Assembly (NCBI GenBank): GCA_018304505.1
Contig: JAGVWA010000010.1
Location: 1-29,984, forward strand
DNA: 29,984 nt
Reading direction: 5' to 3'
DNA from: Nanobdellati archaeon
GTDB taxonomy: Archaea; B1Sed10-29; JAGVWA01
In this document: positions 1-5,377 of the stretch, in pieces
How the letters are laid out: every line of letters starts with the position of its first letter
Numbering within the stretch: the first letter of the stretch is position 1
Notes under the pieces: generated by a model
Told to the model about the DNA's origin: nothing
The model's input: the letters and a program-made list of their open reading frames with translations, nothing else
The model's database searches: none
Made by a program: the position numbers and the translations under genes

Positions 1-1083
1 ATTGAATTCATTGCAGACTACGCAACCAGAGACATAACACACTCAAACACAAAAGAACAACAAGACTACTGGATCGCATACATGCAAGGATACGCACAAG
101 GCGGCACAACAAAAGCCCTCGAAGAATACAAAAAAATAAAATACCAAGAACACCCAGAACTACCACCAGCCTGGCAACAAGACACAATCAAAACAGGCCT
201 CGACGCCCCCACAACAACCACCGAAGTCAAAAACAAACGCAACGCCATACTACAAGAACTCAAAAGCGCCAAAAAAGAACCACTAGAAAACCTCACCCCA
301 GAAGAACAAACAAAAATCACGGAAACACTCCAAAAAATAAGCAAACAACTCAGCACACTACCAGAACAAAAAATCGAAGCACACAGAGAACAAATATCCA
401 ACGCAGCCCAAGAAGCCCTCAAAAAACTAGACACCATACCCAACGCAGCAATCATCACAGACTACATCAACAACATAATGCGCATCATAGACGAAGGCAA
501 AAACACCCTACGCACAGACACCTACCTAACAGACGACCCAAGACTCACCACCATGTACGCAGACAAAATCAGCGACACCAGCTGCAACAACATAAACAAC
601 CTAGGCTCTGAACATACAAAAGCCAGAGCACGAATCATACACGACGCCAGATCAAGAATACTCTACGTAGGCACATCAGAAAACGAATTCCTATCCAGAA
701 CCATAATCAACAACTGGCCCGTCAACAACACACCCGAAATAGTAGTACAAAGCTTCTACGGGCTCACCCGAGAATCACTAATGCCCATCATCATCACAGA
801 ACTACTAGAACTCGCCGAAAGGTGCAAGCAACCACTCAACATCCTACAAGAAACACAAAAAGGAAGCAACAAACAATACCTTGAAGACCCCCGAGTACAA
901 GAAATACTACGCCAAAAGGGCTTCACAATAAAAGAAACCACAGTAACAATAACAATACCAGAATCAAAATTCGGGCCCACATACCTCGACACAGGATTCC
1001 AAACCATGGACCAAGGAACCATCACACAAAAAGTCTACCGAATCACCCCCCCAAAAAAAACAGGAGCAATAAAACCAAAATAA
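1..1083 (+). CDS. hypothetical protein, 5' end cut off by window
   Basis: The frame is open from base 1 to the TAA at 1081-1083, so the true start lies outside the window; the first internal ATG is at 82. About 360 residues are visible. The first half is hydrophilic, rich in Lys, Glu, Gln and Thr, and probably forms long helices or a coiled coil. The second half looks more globular (for example RSRILYVGTSENEF and QSFYGLTRESL) and ends in a Lys/Pro tail. No family is recognised and no membrane segment is visible. Codon use is extremely A/C-rich and T-poor, more so than in most other genes here. Followed directly by the promoter of a small RNA. Confidence 0.75.
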   Translation: MEFIADYATRDITHSNTKEQQDYWIAYMQGYAQGGTTKALEEYKKIKYQEHPELPPAWQQDTIKTGLDAPTTTTEVKNKRNAILQELKSAKKEPLENLTPEEQTKITETLQKISKQLSTLPEQKIEAHREQISNAAQEALKKLDTIPNAAIITDYINNIMRIIDEGKNTLRTDTYLTDDPRLTTMYADKISDTSCNNINNLGSEHTKARARIIHDARSRILYVGTSENEFLSRTIINNWPVNNTPEIVVQSFYGLTRESLMPIIITELLELAERCKQPLNILQETQKGSNKQYLEDPRVQEILRQKGFTIKETTVTITIPESKFGPTYLDTGFQTMDQGTITQKVYRITPPKKTGAIKPK

Positions 1084-1100
1084 GAGCACACATAGCAAAG

Positions 1101-1110
1101 TTATTTAAAC
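1101..1110 (+). promoter_or_regulatory. TATA box of the C/D box sRNA
   Basis: TTATTTAAAC is an archaeal TATA-like box whose centre is about 26 nt before the first base of the predicted small RNA (about 1132). It lies 17 nt after the stop of the preceding gene, so the RNA probably has its own promoter. Confidence 0.55.
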
Positions 1111-1131
1111 CCCAAAAACACGAATAATATT

Positions 1132-1193
1132 GGCAATGAGGATACCGTCCCGGACTGATTTGGACACATGAAGAACGGAGTAACTACTGAGCC
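1132..1193 (+). ncRNA. C/D box guide sRNA
   Basis: The order C, D', C', D is present: C box ATGAGGA at 1136-1142, D' box CTGA at 1155-1158, C' box ATGAAGA at 1168-1174, D box CTGA at 1187-1190. Both guide spacers (1143-1154 and 1175-1186) are exactly 12 nt, the spacing usual for archaeal C/D sRNAs. The ends GGC (1132-1134) and GCC (1191-1193) can pair to form the terminal stem. C and C' each differ by one base from RTGATGA. Such RNAs guide 2'-O-methylation of rRNA or tRNA with L7Ae, Nop5 and fibrillarin. The targets would pair with TACCGTCCCGGA and ACGGAGTAACTA; they were not identified by eye. The 3' end converges on pyrF. Confidence 0.75.
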
Positions 1194-1198
1194 GCTGA

Positions 1199-1915
1199 CT
1201 ACTCTTGCGCTTCTCGAATTCTCTCCATGATCGTCAGCGCGGCCTCTGCTGGATCGGGGGCGTTGTAGATCGCCCTGCCGATTGTTTCGAAGTTAGCGCC
1301 CGCCTTGACGGCTTCACCGTAATTGCCCTGCGTGTTGGCCGCAAAAATCAGGATGTCATCCCCAACAAAACTGCGCACTTGGGTAATGTCATCAGGCCGT
1401 GCACTGGGCACGGTTACGCCGGCAGCGCCGAGGTCCTTGGCAAGCATGCTCAACGGAATCAAGTTGGGGGCCAAGAATTCTGAATTTGCCTCTTCCTGCG
1501 TCACGACCAGAATGATGCCCTTGTTGGGAAATTCTTTCATCATTGCTTGTATCGGATCACTGCCAATGAAAGCGTGCGCGGTAATCGCACTAAAATTTAC
1601 ATTGAACGCATGCTCTGCAATGATATTGTTTATATAAGTAATGTCCGCAAGCTTAAAATCAGCAATGAACGGCACCTTGACTTCCTTGATGAGCTGCTTA
1701 ATCGGATATAAACCGACGGCGTCAATCAGGGGCCTGTTCACCTTGATTGCGGCAACGTACTTTCGCAAGCCCCGGCAGATCTGGAACGATTGCTGCAGCA
1801 GGTTCTGCTGGTCCCTTTCCGACGAAATTGGCTTGGATATGTCTAGATTGAAAACTAGATTGGTTTCTTTTTTCCACGCGTCCTTTAGAATCCTCTTTTG
1901 GAATTCATTCTGCAT
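1199..1915 (-). CDS. pyrF: orotidine 5'-phosphate decarboxylase
   Basis: Decarboxylates OMP to UMP, the last step of pyrimidine synthesis, in the cytoplasm. The 238-residue protein has the catalytic signature DFKLAD at residues 86-91 (Asp-Lys-Asp triad), FNLDIS near 22-27, substrate lysine in AIKVN near 56-60, and a phosphate-binding end near GRAIYNAP. Length fits a single TIM barrel. The frame extends to a GTG at 1993, but the TATA box at 1999-2006 would leave no room for an RNA start before that GTG, and GGAG lies before ATG 1915, so ATG 1915 is chosen. It is transcribed away from the neighbouring tRNA and towards the C/D sRNA. Confidence 0.93.
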   Translation of the reverse strand: MQNEFQKRILKDAWKKETNLVFNLDISKPISSERDQQNLLQQSFQICRGLRKYVAAIKVNRPLIDAVGLYPIKQLIKEVKVPFIADFKLADITYINNIIAEHAFNVNFSAITAHAFIGSDPIQAMMKEFPNKGIILVVTQEEANSEFLAPNLIPLSMLAKDLGAAGVTVPSARPDDITQVRSFVGDDILIFAANTQGNYGEAVKAGANFETIGRAIYNAPDPAEAALTIMERIREAQE

Positions 1916-1993
1916 ACTGAAAAACCCTCTCCTACTCCTGATTGGTCTCCTCGCCTGTTTAGAAACAAAAGCGTTGCAAATTTGAGTAAACAC

Positions 1994-2013
1994 GATAGCT
2001 TTATAAAGCTATC
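1994..2013 (-). promoter_or_regulatory. palindromic TATA promoter of pyrF
   Basis: GATAGCTTTATAAAGCTATC is a perfect 20-bp palindrome centred on TTTATAAA. On the minus strand its centre predicts an RNA start near 1977, giving pyrF a leader of about 60 nt. The symmetry would allow a dimeric repressor to mask the TATA box, or transcription in both directions. Function is inferred from position only. Confidence 0.6.
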
Positions 2014-2069
2014 CATAGAAAATAATTCTCAAAATGCACTTTCCTTAGAAACTAAAAAGCAAGGTCACA

Positions 2070-2098
2070 TTATTTATATCCCTTCTTCTATATATATC
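2070..2098 (+). promoter_or_regulatory. TATA elements upstream of tRNA-Thr
   Basis: Two A/T boxes, TTATTTATA (2070-2078) and CTATATATATC (2088-2098), precede the tRNA at 2115. The first would place the RNA start near 2101, leaving a short 5' leader for RNase P; the second is too close to the gene for standard spacing. Confidence 0.5.
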
Positions 2099-2114
2099 TT
2101 CGTCATAATTGCAC

Positions 2115-2231
2115 GCCTCAGTGGCTCAGTCTGCAAAGGAGCAAGCTCTTTGCTTGTCATCCTGGCAGGAGAAGTGGTAGAGCGACTGCCTTGTAAGCAG
2201 TAAGTCGTGGGTTCAATTCCCACCTGAGGCT
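2115..2231 (+). tRNA. tRNA-Thr(TGT) with 45-nt intron in the D-loop
   Basis: Acceptor GCCTCAG (2115-2121) pairs with CTGAGGC (2224-2230), discriminator T2231. The D-stem GCTC (2124-2127) pairs with GAGC (2180-2183) only after removal of an intron. Anticodon stem ACTGC/GCAGT encloses loop CTTGTAA, anticodon TGT (2192-2194). T-arm is GTGGG/CCCAC with loop TTCAATT. The intron is placed at 2130-2174: AGT occurs at both junctions, exon CTC (2125-2127) pairs with intron GAG (2169-2171), and intron CTGC (2131-2134) pairs with GCAG (2165-2168), a slightly relaxed bulge-helix-bulge. Mature D-loop is AGTGGTA. The splice position is not the usual 37/38. Confidence 0.9.
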
Positions 2232-2253
2232 CTCTTAATTTTGCCTTAGCAGT

Positions 2254-2478
2254 TCATGCCTTGAGACGCCTTGATTCTTTTATCATTCTACCAACGTCTC
2301 TATCGCTTAGCTTTCTGGCTCTTGCTTCTGACCTCAGCGGTTTCATGACCTTATCCCAGTCCTTTAACGCAGGGAGTTCCAGCTGCTTCAGGACTATTGA
2401 ATCATTCAACAAAAACACCGCGAACCTGTTTCCAGCTTGCAGATGTGTTCCAAAACCGATAAATACAACAAAAATCAT
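2254..2478 (-). pseudogene. truncated AbrB/MazE-type antitoxin remnant
   Basis: A 74-codon frame whose residues from about 14 on (LQAGNRFAVF, then IVLKQLELP and a helical tail ending MIKESRRLKA) resemble the second half of archaeal AbrB/SpoVT-type antitoxins: end of the swapped hairpin, the 'IVLKKLE-P' turn and the helical tail. The first half with the DNA-binding strand is absent, and a stop lies just upstream of ATG 2478 with nothing AbrB-like in the other frames. No clear ribosome-binding site; the start is only 29 bp from the divergent 49-aa gene. It may be a relic or a short expressed tail. The resemblance is from memory of the family, not a search. Confidence 0.45.
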
Positions 2479-2507
2479 AATGTATTAAAATGTACTAGTG
2501 AGATGCT

Positions 2508-2657
2508 ATGGCAAAACCGATACGGCCAACACCCACACTGCGCGGCGATGACGCTATAAAATTTCTTAAGAACATGCTCCTTGAAGAAAAAAAACCAAAC
2601 CCAAAAAGAATAAAATTCATTGAAGACTCTCTAAAAATTGATTTCAAGGCCTACTGA
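2508..2657 (+). CDS. small conserved-type protein (49 aa), possible antitoxin partner
   Basis: ATG 2508 to TGA 2655-2657 encodes 49 residues beginning MAKPIRPTPTLRGDDAIKFL. The basic/proline-rich start followed by 'PTPxLxGxDAxxF' and a helical tail is a pattern I recall from small archaeal proteins; its function is not known to me. The last 14 bases overlap the 3' end of the GNAT acetyltransferase on the opposite strand. Such small proteins next to GNAT enzymes raise the possibility of a toxin-antitoxin pair, though partners normally share a strand. A/T-rich sequence at 2479-2488 could be its TATA box, which would make the message nearly leaderless. Confidence 0.7.
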   Translation: MAKPIRPTPTLRGDDAIKFLKNMLLEEKKPNPKRIKFIEDSLKIDFKAY

Positions 2658-3186
2658 CATCAAAATACATCGGCGTGGTCCCCTTTTGCCTCTCTTTTAA
2701 AATAACAAAACCAAGCTTCTTGTAGAAATGTATCGCGTCTTTCGACCTGTCGGTGTTTCTCTTGGCATCAATTGTTATGAATCTGCAACCAGCAATCTCC
2801 CCATACAGCTGGTCTGCTTTATTCACGGCAAAACTTATCATCAATTTTCCGATGCCCATTCTCAGAAAGTGATCATCAACACACAATCGCCCTATTTTCA
2901 AAGCTGGCAACGCCTTGTAATTAATTCCCTTGCCCCTAAAATAGGATTTAAGATTCCCTTCCAGGTGGATCCGATCTGTCAACATTGTTATATACCCAAC
3001 CAAGTTCCCACAATAGAACCATAGGTAAGTAACTGATACCCGCTTTTCCTGATTGTCCAAGGCATCCTCAAAAAGAAATTTTACTAATTCAAGCTCGTAT
3101 GATTTAAAGCTATGCAGATCATGATTTTTATTCAACCTTTCTATCCTAATATCGCTAGCTATAATCTCCTCGGCTGGTTTTCTCAA
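2644..3186 (-). CDS. GNAT-family N-acetyltransferase
   Basis: 180 residues from TTG 3186, preceded by GTGAG as a possible ribosome-binding site; no in-frame ATG lies upstream. It transfers acetyl from acetyl-CoA to an amine of unknown identity. Motif A is seen at 97-113 (KIGRLCVDDHFLRMGIG, with the acetyl-CoA loop RMGIG), and motif B at 154-160 (FYKKLGF, Tyr155 the likely general acid). The early block VTYLWFY and GYITMLTDRI and the end TTPMYFDV resemble the TacT-like GNATs that act as toxins by acetylating aminoacyl-tRNA. This could therefore be a toxin, but no DUF1778-type antitoxin adjoins; the only close neighbour is the convergent 49-aa gene. Confidence 0.85.
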   Translation of the reverse strand: MRKPAEEIIASDIRIERLNKNHDLHSFKSYELELVKFLFEDALDNQEKRVSVTYLWFYCGNLVGYITMLTDRIHLEGNLKSYFRGKGINYKALPALKIGRLCVDDHFLRMGIGKLMISFAVNKADQLYGEIAGCRFITIDAKRNTDRSKDAIHFYKKLGFVILKERQKGTTPMYFDVSRP

Positions 3187-3314
3187 AATCTCACATCCGT
3201 GCTAGGCATACAATAGTTGTGACCAACTAAGAATAAATTGATTTTGCAACTTTATCCAGTTTACACTAGTTTAAACAAGAAACAGTTATTATCGAGGCAG
3301 CCCCGACCTCAAAG

Positions 3315-3324
3315 CTTAATAAAC
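3315..3324 (+). promoter_or_regulatory. TATA box upstream of 113-aa gene
   Basis: CTTAATAAAC lies about 26 nt before position 3345, leaving a leader of roughly ten bases that carries GTGAT (3347-3351) just before ATG 3356. Confidence 0.5.
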
Positions 3325-3355
3325 CATGACGATGATATACTACGCAGTGATGTGA

Positions 3356-3697
3356 ATGACAGTTAAGATATGGAAAATCGACCGGGATAAAGTTAGGGAG
3401 CTGAACAAGGTCCTGGAAGCACCGGAAATCGCAGACGCTGAAGGCAAGATCATACTGAACCAGTTTGCGCGCAACGGCTACCAACTGAAAGACGGAAAAA
3501 TCATTGGCTTTGAAGAGTCAAAGAATTACCTGTACATCGAGGCCTCGGATGAATTCTTCATGGAGAACGCGAAGAAAATCGACATGCCTGGCGTGACTGA
3601 GCTTTCTGGCGAGGAATTCGAAACGGTTAAGAAAAAAATCGAGGAAGAGCAGGCGGACTCCATTGCAGGCATGGGTTCTGTTTTCGAGGGCTTCTAG
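3356..3697 (+). CDS. hypothetical protein, 113 aa
   Basis: ATG 3356 with GTGAT five bases upstream. The protein is soluble and charged, opening MTVKIWKIDRDKV. The middle contains NGYQLKDGKIIGFEESKNYL, then a helix and a C-terminal Met/Gly-containing tail (GMGSVFEGF). The pattern 'hydrophobic-Lys-Asp-Gly-Lys', then beta-like IGF and YLYIEA, suggests a small alpha/beta fold. I do not recognise the family. It has its own TATA box and is followed by a hairpin and T-run, so it is probably transcribed alone. Confidence 0.8.
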   Translation: MTVKIWKIDRDKVRELNKVLEAPEIADAEGKIILNQFARNGYQLKDGKIIGFEESKNYLYIEASDEFFMENAKKIDMPGVTELSGEEFETVKKKIEEEQADSIAGMGSVFEGF

Positions 3698-3719
3698 CAT
3701 GCAGAAAAACAGATTTGCC

Positions 3720-3751
3720 GCATCGGGCTTTGCTTGATGCAACTGTTTTTT
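3720..3751 (+). terminator. hairpin with T6 tract
   Basis: GCATC (3720-3724) pairs with GATGC (3736-3740), followed by six T residues (3746-3751). Archaeal termination relies mainly on the T-run. It sits 20-50 nt after the stop of the 113-aa gene and before the promoter of hicBA. Confidence 0.5.
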
Positions 3752-3780
3752 CCCGCTTGTAGCAATCAAAAGCGTGAACA

Positions 3781-3789
3781 TTTAAATAG
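3781..3789 (+). promoter_or_regulatory. TATA box of hicBA, leaderless spacing
   Basis: TTTAAATAG is centred about 27 nt before ATG 3812, so the transcript would begin at or within a base or two of the start codon (leaderless), although GTGAT at 3799-3803 is also present. Confidence 0.55.
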
Positions 3790-3811
3790 ATTAAGACAGT
3801 GATAATATACA

Positions 3812-4084
3812 ATGAAAAGCGTTATATCCTTTCCAGTAGTTCTCGGCAGGGAAGGCAAATGGCACACTGCATATTGCCCAACCCTGGATTTGGCAACTCA
3901 GGGGAAGACACAAGATGAAGTCATACTGAATATGCAAGACATGATTCAGGAATACTTGGAGGATCCAGAAATACCAAAGCCAAAGATCAGCAGAACCTCA
4001 CTATCCATTTCTATAACAAGCGTACCAGTAAAAATCCCAAAGGGTGAAAAGCATCCAGAAGTTGCGGCCATTGTCACAGCGTAA
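3812..4084 (+). CDS. hicB: HicB-family antitoxin
   Basis: 90 residues with the HicB partial RNase H fold: strands around VISFPVVLGREGKWHTAYC, the 'P-x-LDLATQGKTQDEVILNM' turn-and-helix at about 28-48, then a short C-terminal strand tail (SISITSVPVKIP). It should bind and neutralise the HicA mRNA interferase encoded just downstream and repress its own promoter. No ribbon-helix-helix or helix-turn-helix DNA-binding tail is seen, so DNA binding, if any, would depend on the complex. The gene overlaps hicA by 41 nt. Confidence 0.88.
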   Translation: MKSVISFPVVLGREGKWHTAYCPTLDLATQGKTQDEVILNMQDMIQEYLEDPEIPKPKISRTSLSISITSVPVKIPKGEKHPEVAAIVTA

Positions 4085-4250
4085 AGTCATAAGTGTTCTC
4101 GAACAAAACGGCTTTGTGAAAATCAGGTCAAGGCGCCACATAACATTCAGGAAGCAGACAACTGGTAAGGTACTGACAACTTGGGTTCCACATCACAATG
4201 AAGTAACTGCCTTTACATTAAACCACATAACAAAACAAACAGGGATCTAA
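4044..4250 (+). CDS. hicA: HicA-family mRNA interferase toxin
   Basis: 68 residues from GTG 4044. Double-stranded-RNA-binding-like fold: first helix KVISVLEQNGF (14-24), strand with catalytic His32 in RRHITFRK, the VPHHNEV segment (48-54), and last helix TLNHITKQTG. HicA cleaves mRNA to halt translation and is held inactive by HicB. The 41-nt overlap with hicB implies translational coupling. The start could be a later TTG (4062), which would shorten the protein by six residues; the toxin core is unaffected. No damage is visible, so the pair is probably functional. Confidence 0.87.
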   Translation: MKSIQKLRPLSQRKVISVLEQNGFVKIRSRRHITFRKQTTGKVLTTWVPHHNEVTAFTLNHITKQTGI

Positions 4251-4316
4251 ATCGAGGAGTTCTATATACCGGACCGCAAAAAGCAGAAGAAGTAATAGAC
4301 GGCTCTACGGGTGCTG

Positions 4317-4345
4317 CTTTTATTATTGATTCGATAATATATTTA
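4317..4345 (+). promoter_or_regulatory. A/T-rich promoter of tRNA-Pro
   Basis: TTTTATTATTG (from 4317) gives the normal distance to an RNA start near 4348, six bases before the tRNA. A second box, ATAATATATTTA (4334-4345), is closer to the gene than usual. Confidence 0.45.
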
Positions 4346-4353
4346 GTCATAAC

Positions 4354-4452
4354 GGGCTCATCGGCTAGTCTGGTAGGCTTCCAGCTTCGGATCCACCTCA
4401 TTCACGAGGGGCGAAACAGCTGGCGACCTGAGTTCAAATCTCAGTGGGCCCA
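4354..4452 (+). tRNA. tRNA-Pro(CGG) with 26-nt canonical intron
   Basis: Acceptor GGGCTCA (4354-4360) pairs with TGGGCCC (4445-4451), discriminator A4452. Anticodon stem CCAGC (4381-4385) pairs with GCTGG (4419-4423); anticodon CGG at 4388-4390. T-arm is CTGAG/CTCAG with loop TTCAAAT. The intron at 4392-4417 sits at position 37/38 and forms a textbook bulge-helix-bulge: TTCG (4386-4389) pairs with CGAA (4412-4415), flanked by 3-nt bulges GAT (4390-4392) and ACA (4416-4418), with cuts after the second base of each. An inner helix CCTC/GAGG closes the intron. The D-stem has two G-T wobbles. Confidence 0.9.
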
Positions 4453-4480
4453 TCAAGGGGGCTTCCTCTTTACACACAAC

Positions 4481-4490
4481 GTTTTTATTT
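4481..4490 (+). promoter_or_regulatory. TATA box of tRNA-Tyr
   Basis: GTTTTTATTT is centred about 26 nt before position 4512, six bases upstream of the tRNA 5' end, indicating separate transcription from tRNA-Pro. Confidence 0.5.
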
Positions 4491-4517
4491 ACAGCAAATG
4501 ATAATCTATACTGAAAC

Positions 4518-4635
4518 CCCGACTTAGCTCAGCGGTAGAGCGCCTGGCTGTAGTATGGAACGCAGCATCTCGATTTCGAGACGCAGCTCCAGGTCAGTTA
4601 CCGGGAGACCGCCGGTTCAAATCCGGCAGTCGGGA
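4518..4635 (+). tRNA. tRNA-Tyr(GTA) with 46-nt intron
   Basis: Acceptor CCCGACT (4518-4524) pairs with AGTCGGG (4628-4634), discriminator A4635; a C1-G72 pair is typical of archaeal tRNA-Tyr. D-stem GCTC/GAGC. Anticodon stem CCTGG (4543-4547) pairs with CCGGG (4601-4605) with one wobble; anticodon GTA at 4550-4552. Variable loop AGACC is of normal length; T-arm GCCGG/CCGGC with TTCAAAT. Intron 4554-4599 is at position 37/38; CTG (4548-4550) pairs with CAG (4595-4597) next to the cuts, a relaxed motif. The intron holds a TCTCGA/TCGAGA hairpin and a decoy CCAGG (4589-4593) that also matches CCTGG perfectly. Confidence 0.9.
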
Positions 4636-4673
4636 CTCAACCACAGTACTATGGTGACGCTTACGGTGATGCA

Positions 4674-5264
4674 ATGATTTCAAAAGGCCTTCGCTTGCTA
4701 TTGATTTTCGACGCAATCAGCATTCTCATCGCCGGCATGTTTGGTCCGTTGTATGGGATCTTTGTCGAACGCATCGGCGGCGACATTCTCCAAGCGAGTT
4801 CAATATGGACCGCCTTTCTGTTTACAGCAGGCGTCCTAACCTTCGTACTCAGCAGATGGGTAGATAGCCACAGGCATTATAGAAAGTTGCTTCTTGCAAA
4901 CTATGCCATGCAAACCATAGGCTATATCGGCTACTTGTTTGTGCAGAACCCATTGACCCTGCTGATTGTACAGGTTGTGTTCGGTGTTGCCCGGGCGCTG
5001 GGGTCACCGGCATATGATGCGCTGTACAGCATTAACACTGACAGGAAACACCCTGCGTACAGCTGGGGCTTGTGGGAATCTATGCAGCCAATAACAACCG
5101 CTGCCGGTGCCTTGATCGGCGGGCTTGTGGCCAGCATCTATGGTTTCTCGACGCTGTTCATGCTGATGAGCATTGTCTCGCTGATGTCCCTTGCATACAT
5201 TGTCATTAATGCTCCAAAGATACCAGAATCCACAATACGTGCCAGTATGAGCAAAGCGTTTTAA
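4674..5264 (+). CDS. MFS-type transporter, half-length (about 6 TM)
   Basis: 196 residues of membrane protein. GGTGAT lies four bases before ATG 4674. Hydrophobic segments fall near residues 7-26, 42-60, 73-94 (including the VQNPLTLLIVQVVFG segment), 95-110, 133-153 and 157-176. The loop SRWVDSHRHYRKLL after TM2 matches the cytoplasmic 2-3 loop of major facilitator proteins (G-x-x-D-R-x-G-R-R), and GVARALGSPAYDAL resembles the TM5 region. Only the first six-helix half is present; there is no second half downstream, so it may work as a dimer or be a shortened relic. Substrate unknown. It starts 38 nt after tRNA-Tyr with no separate promoter seen. Confidence 0.75.
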   Translation: MISKGLRLLLIFDAISILIAGMFGPLYGIFVERIGGDILQASSIWTAFLFTAGVLTFVLSRWVDSHRHYRKLLLANYAMQTIGYIGYLFVQNPLTLLIVQVVFGVARALGSPAYDALYSINTDRKHPAYSWGLWESMQPITTAAGALIGGLVASIYGFSTLFMLMSIVSLMSLAYIVINAPKIPESTIRASMSKAF

Positions 5265-5266
5265 AC
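5259..5266 (+). promoter_or_regulatory. TATA box of tRNA-Asp overlapping MFS stop
   Basis: TTTTAAAC includes the TAA stop (5262-5264) of the transporter gene and lies about 27 nt before the tRNA 5' end, the usual TATA-to-start distance. Confidence 0.5.
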
Positions 5267-5289
5267 CCAAACCCCCAAGAAAATAAGAT

Positions 5290-5362
5290 GCTCCGATAGT
5301 CTAGTGGCCTAGGATGCGAGACTGTCACTCTTGCGACCCGGGTTCAAATCCCGGTCGGGGCG
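5290..5362 (+). tRNA. tRNA-Asp(GTC), no intron
   Basis: Acceptor GCTCCGA (5290-5296) pairs with TCGGGGC (5355-5361), discriminator G5362, the usual identity base for Asp. Anticodon stem CGAGA/TCTTG encloses loop CTGTCAC, anticodon GTC. T-arm CCGGG/CCCGG with TTCAAAT. At 73 nt it is the only one of the four tRNA genes here without an intron. The next protein gene starts only 15 nt downstream. Confidence 0.95.
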
Positions 5363-5377
5363 TCATGGTGATGACAT

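Noticed and set aside
1916-1993. N-terminal extension of pyrF to GTG 1993
   Set aside because: The TATA box at 1999-2006 leaves no space for an RNA start before that GTG; ATG 1915 has GGAG upstream and matches family length.
3325-3355. Nine-codon frame MTMIYYAVM just before the 113-aa gene
   Set aside because: The TATA box at 3315-3324 predicts an RNA start after its ATG, so it would not be on the transcript.
4601-4610. tRNA-Tyr with a long variable arm and shorter intron
   Set aside because: Archaeal tRNA-Tyr has a short variable loop; taking CCGGG as the mature stem strand gives a normal five-base loop and proper A38.
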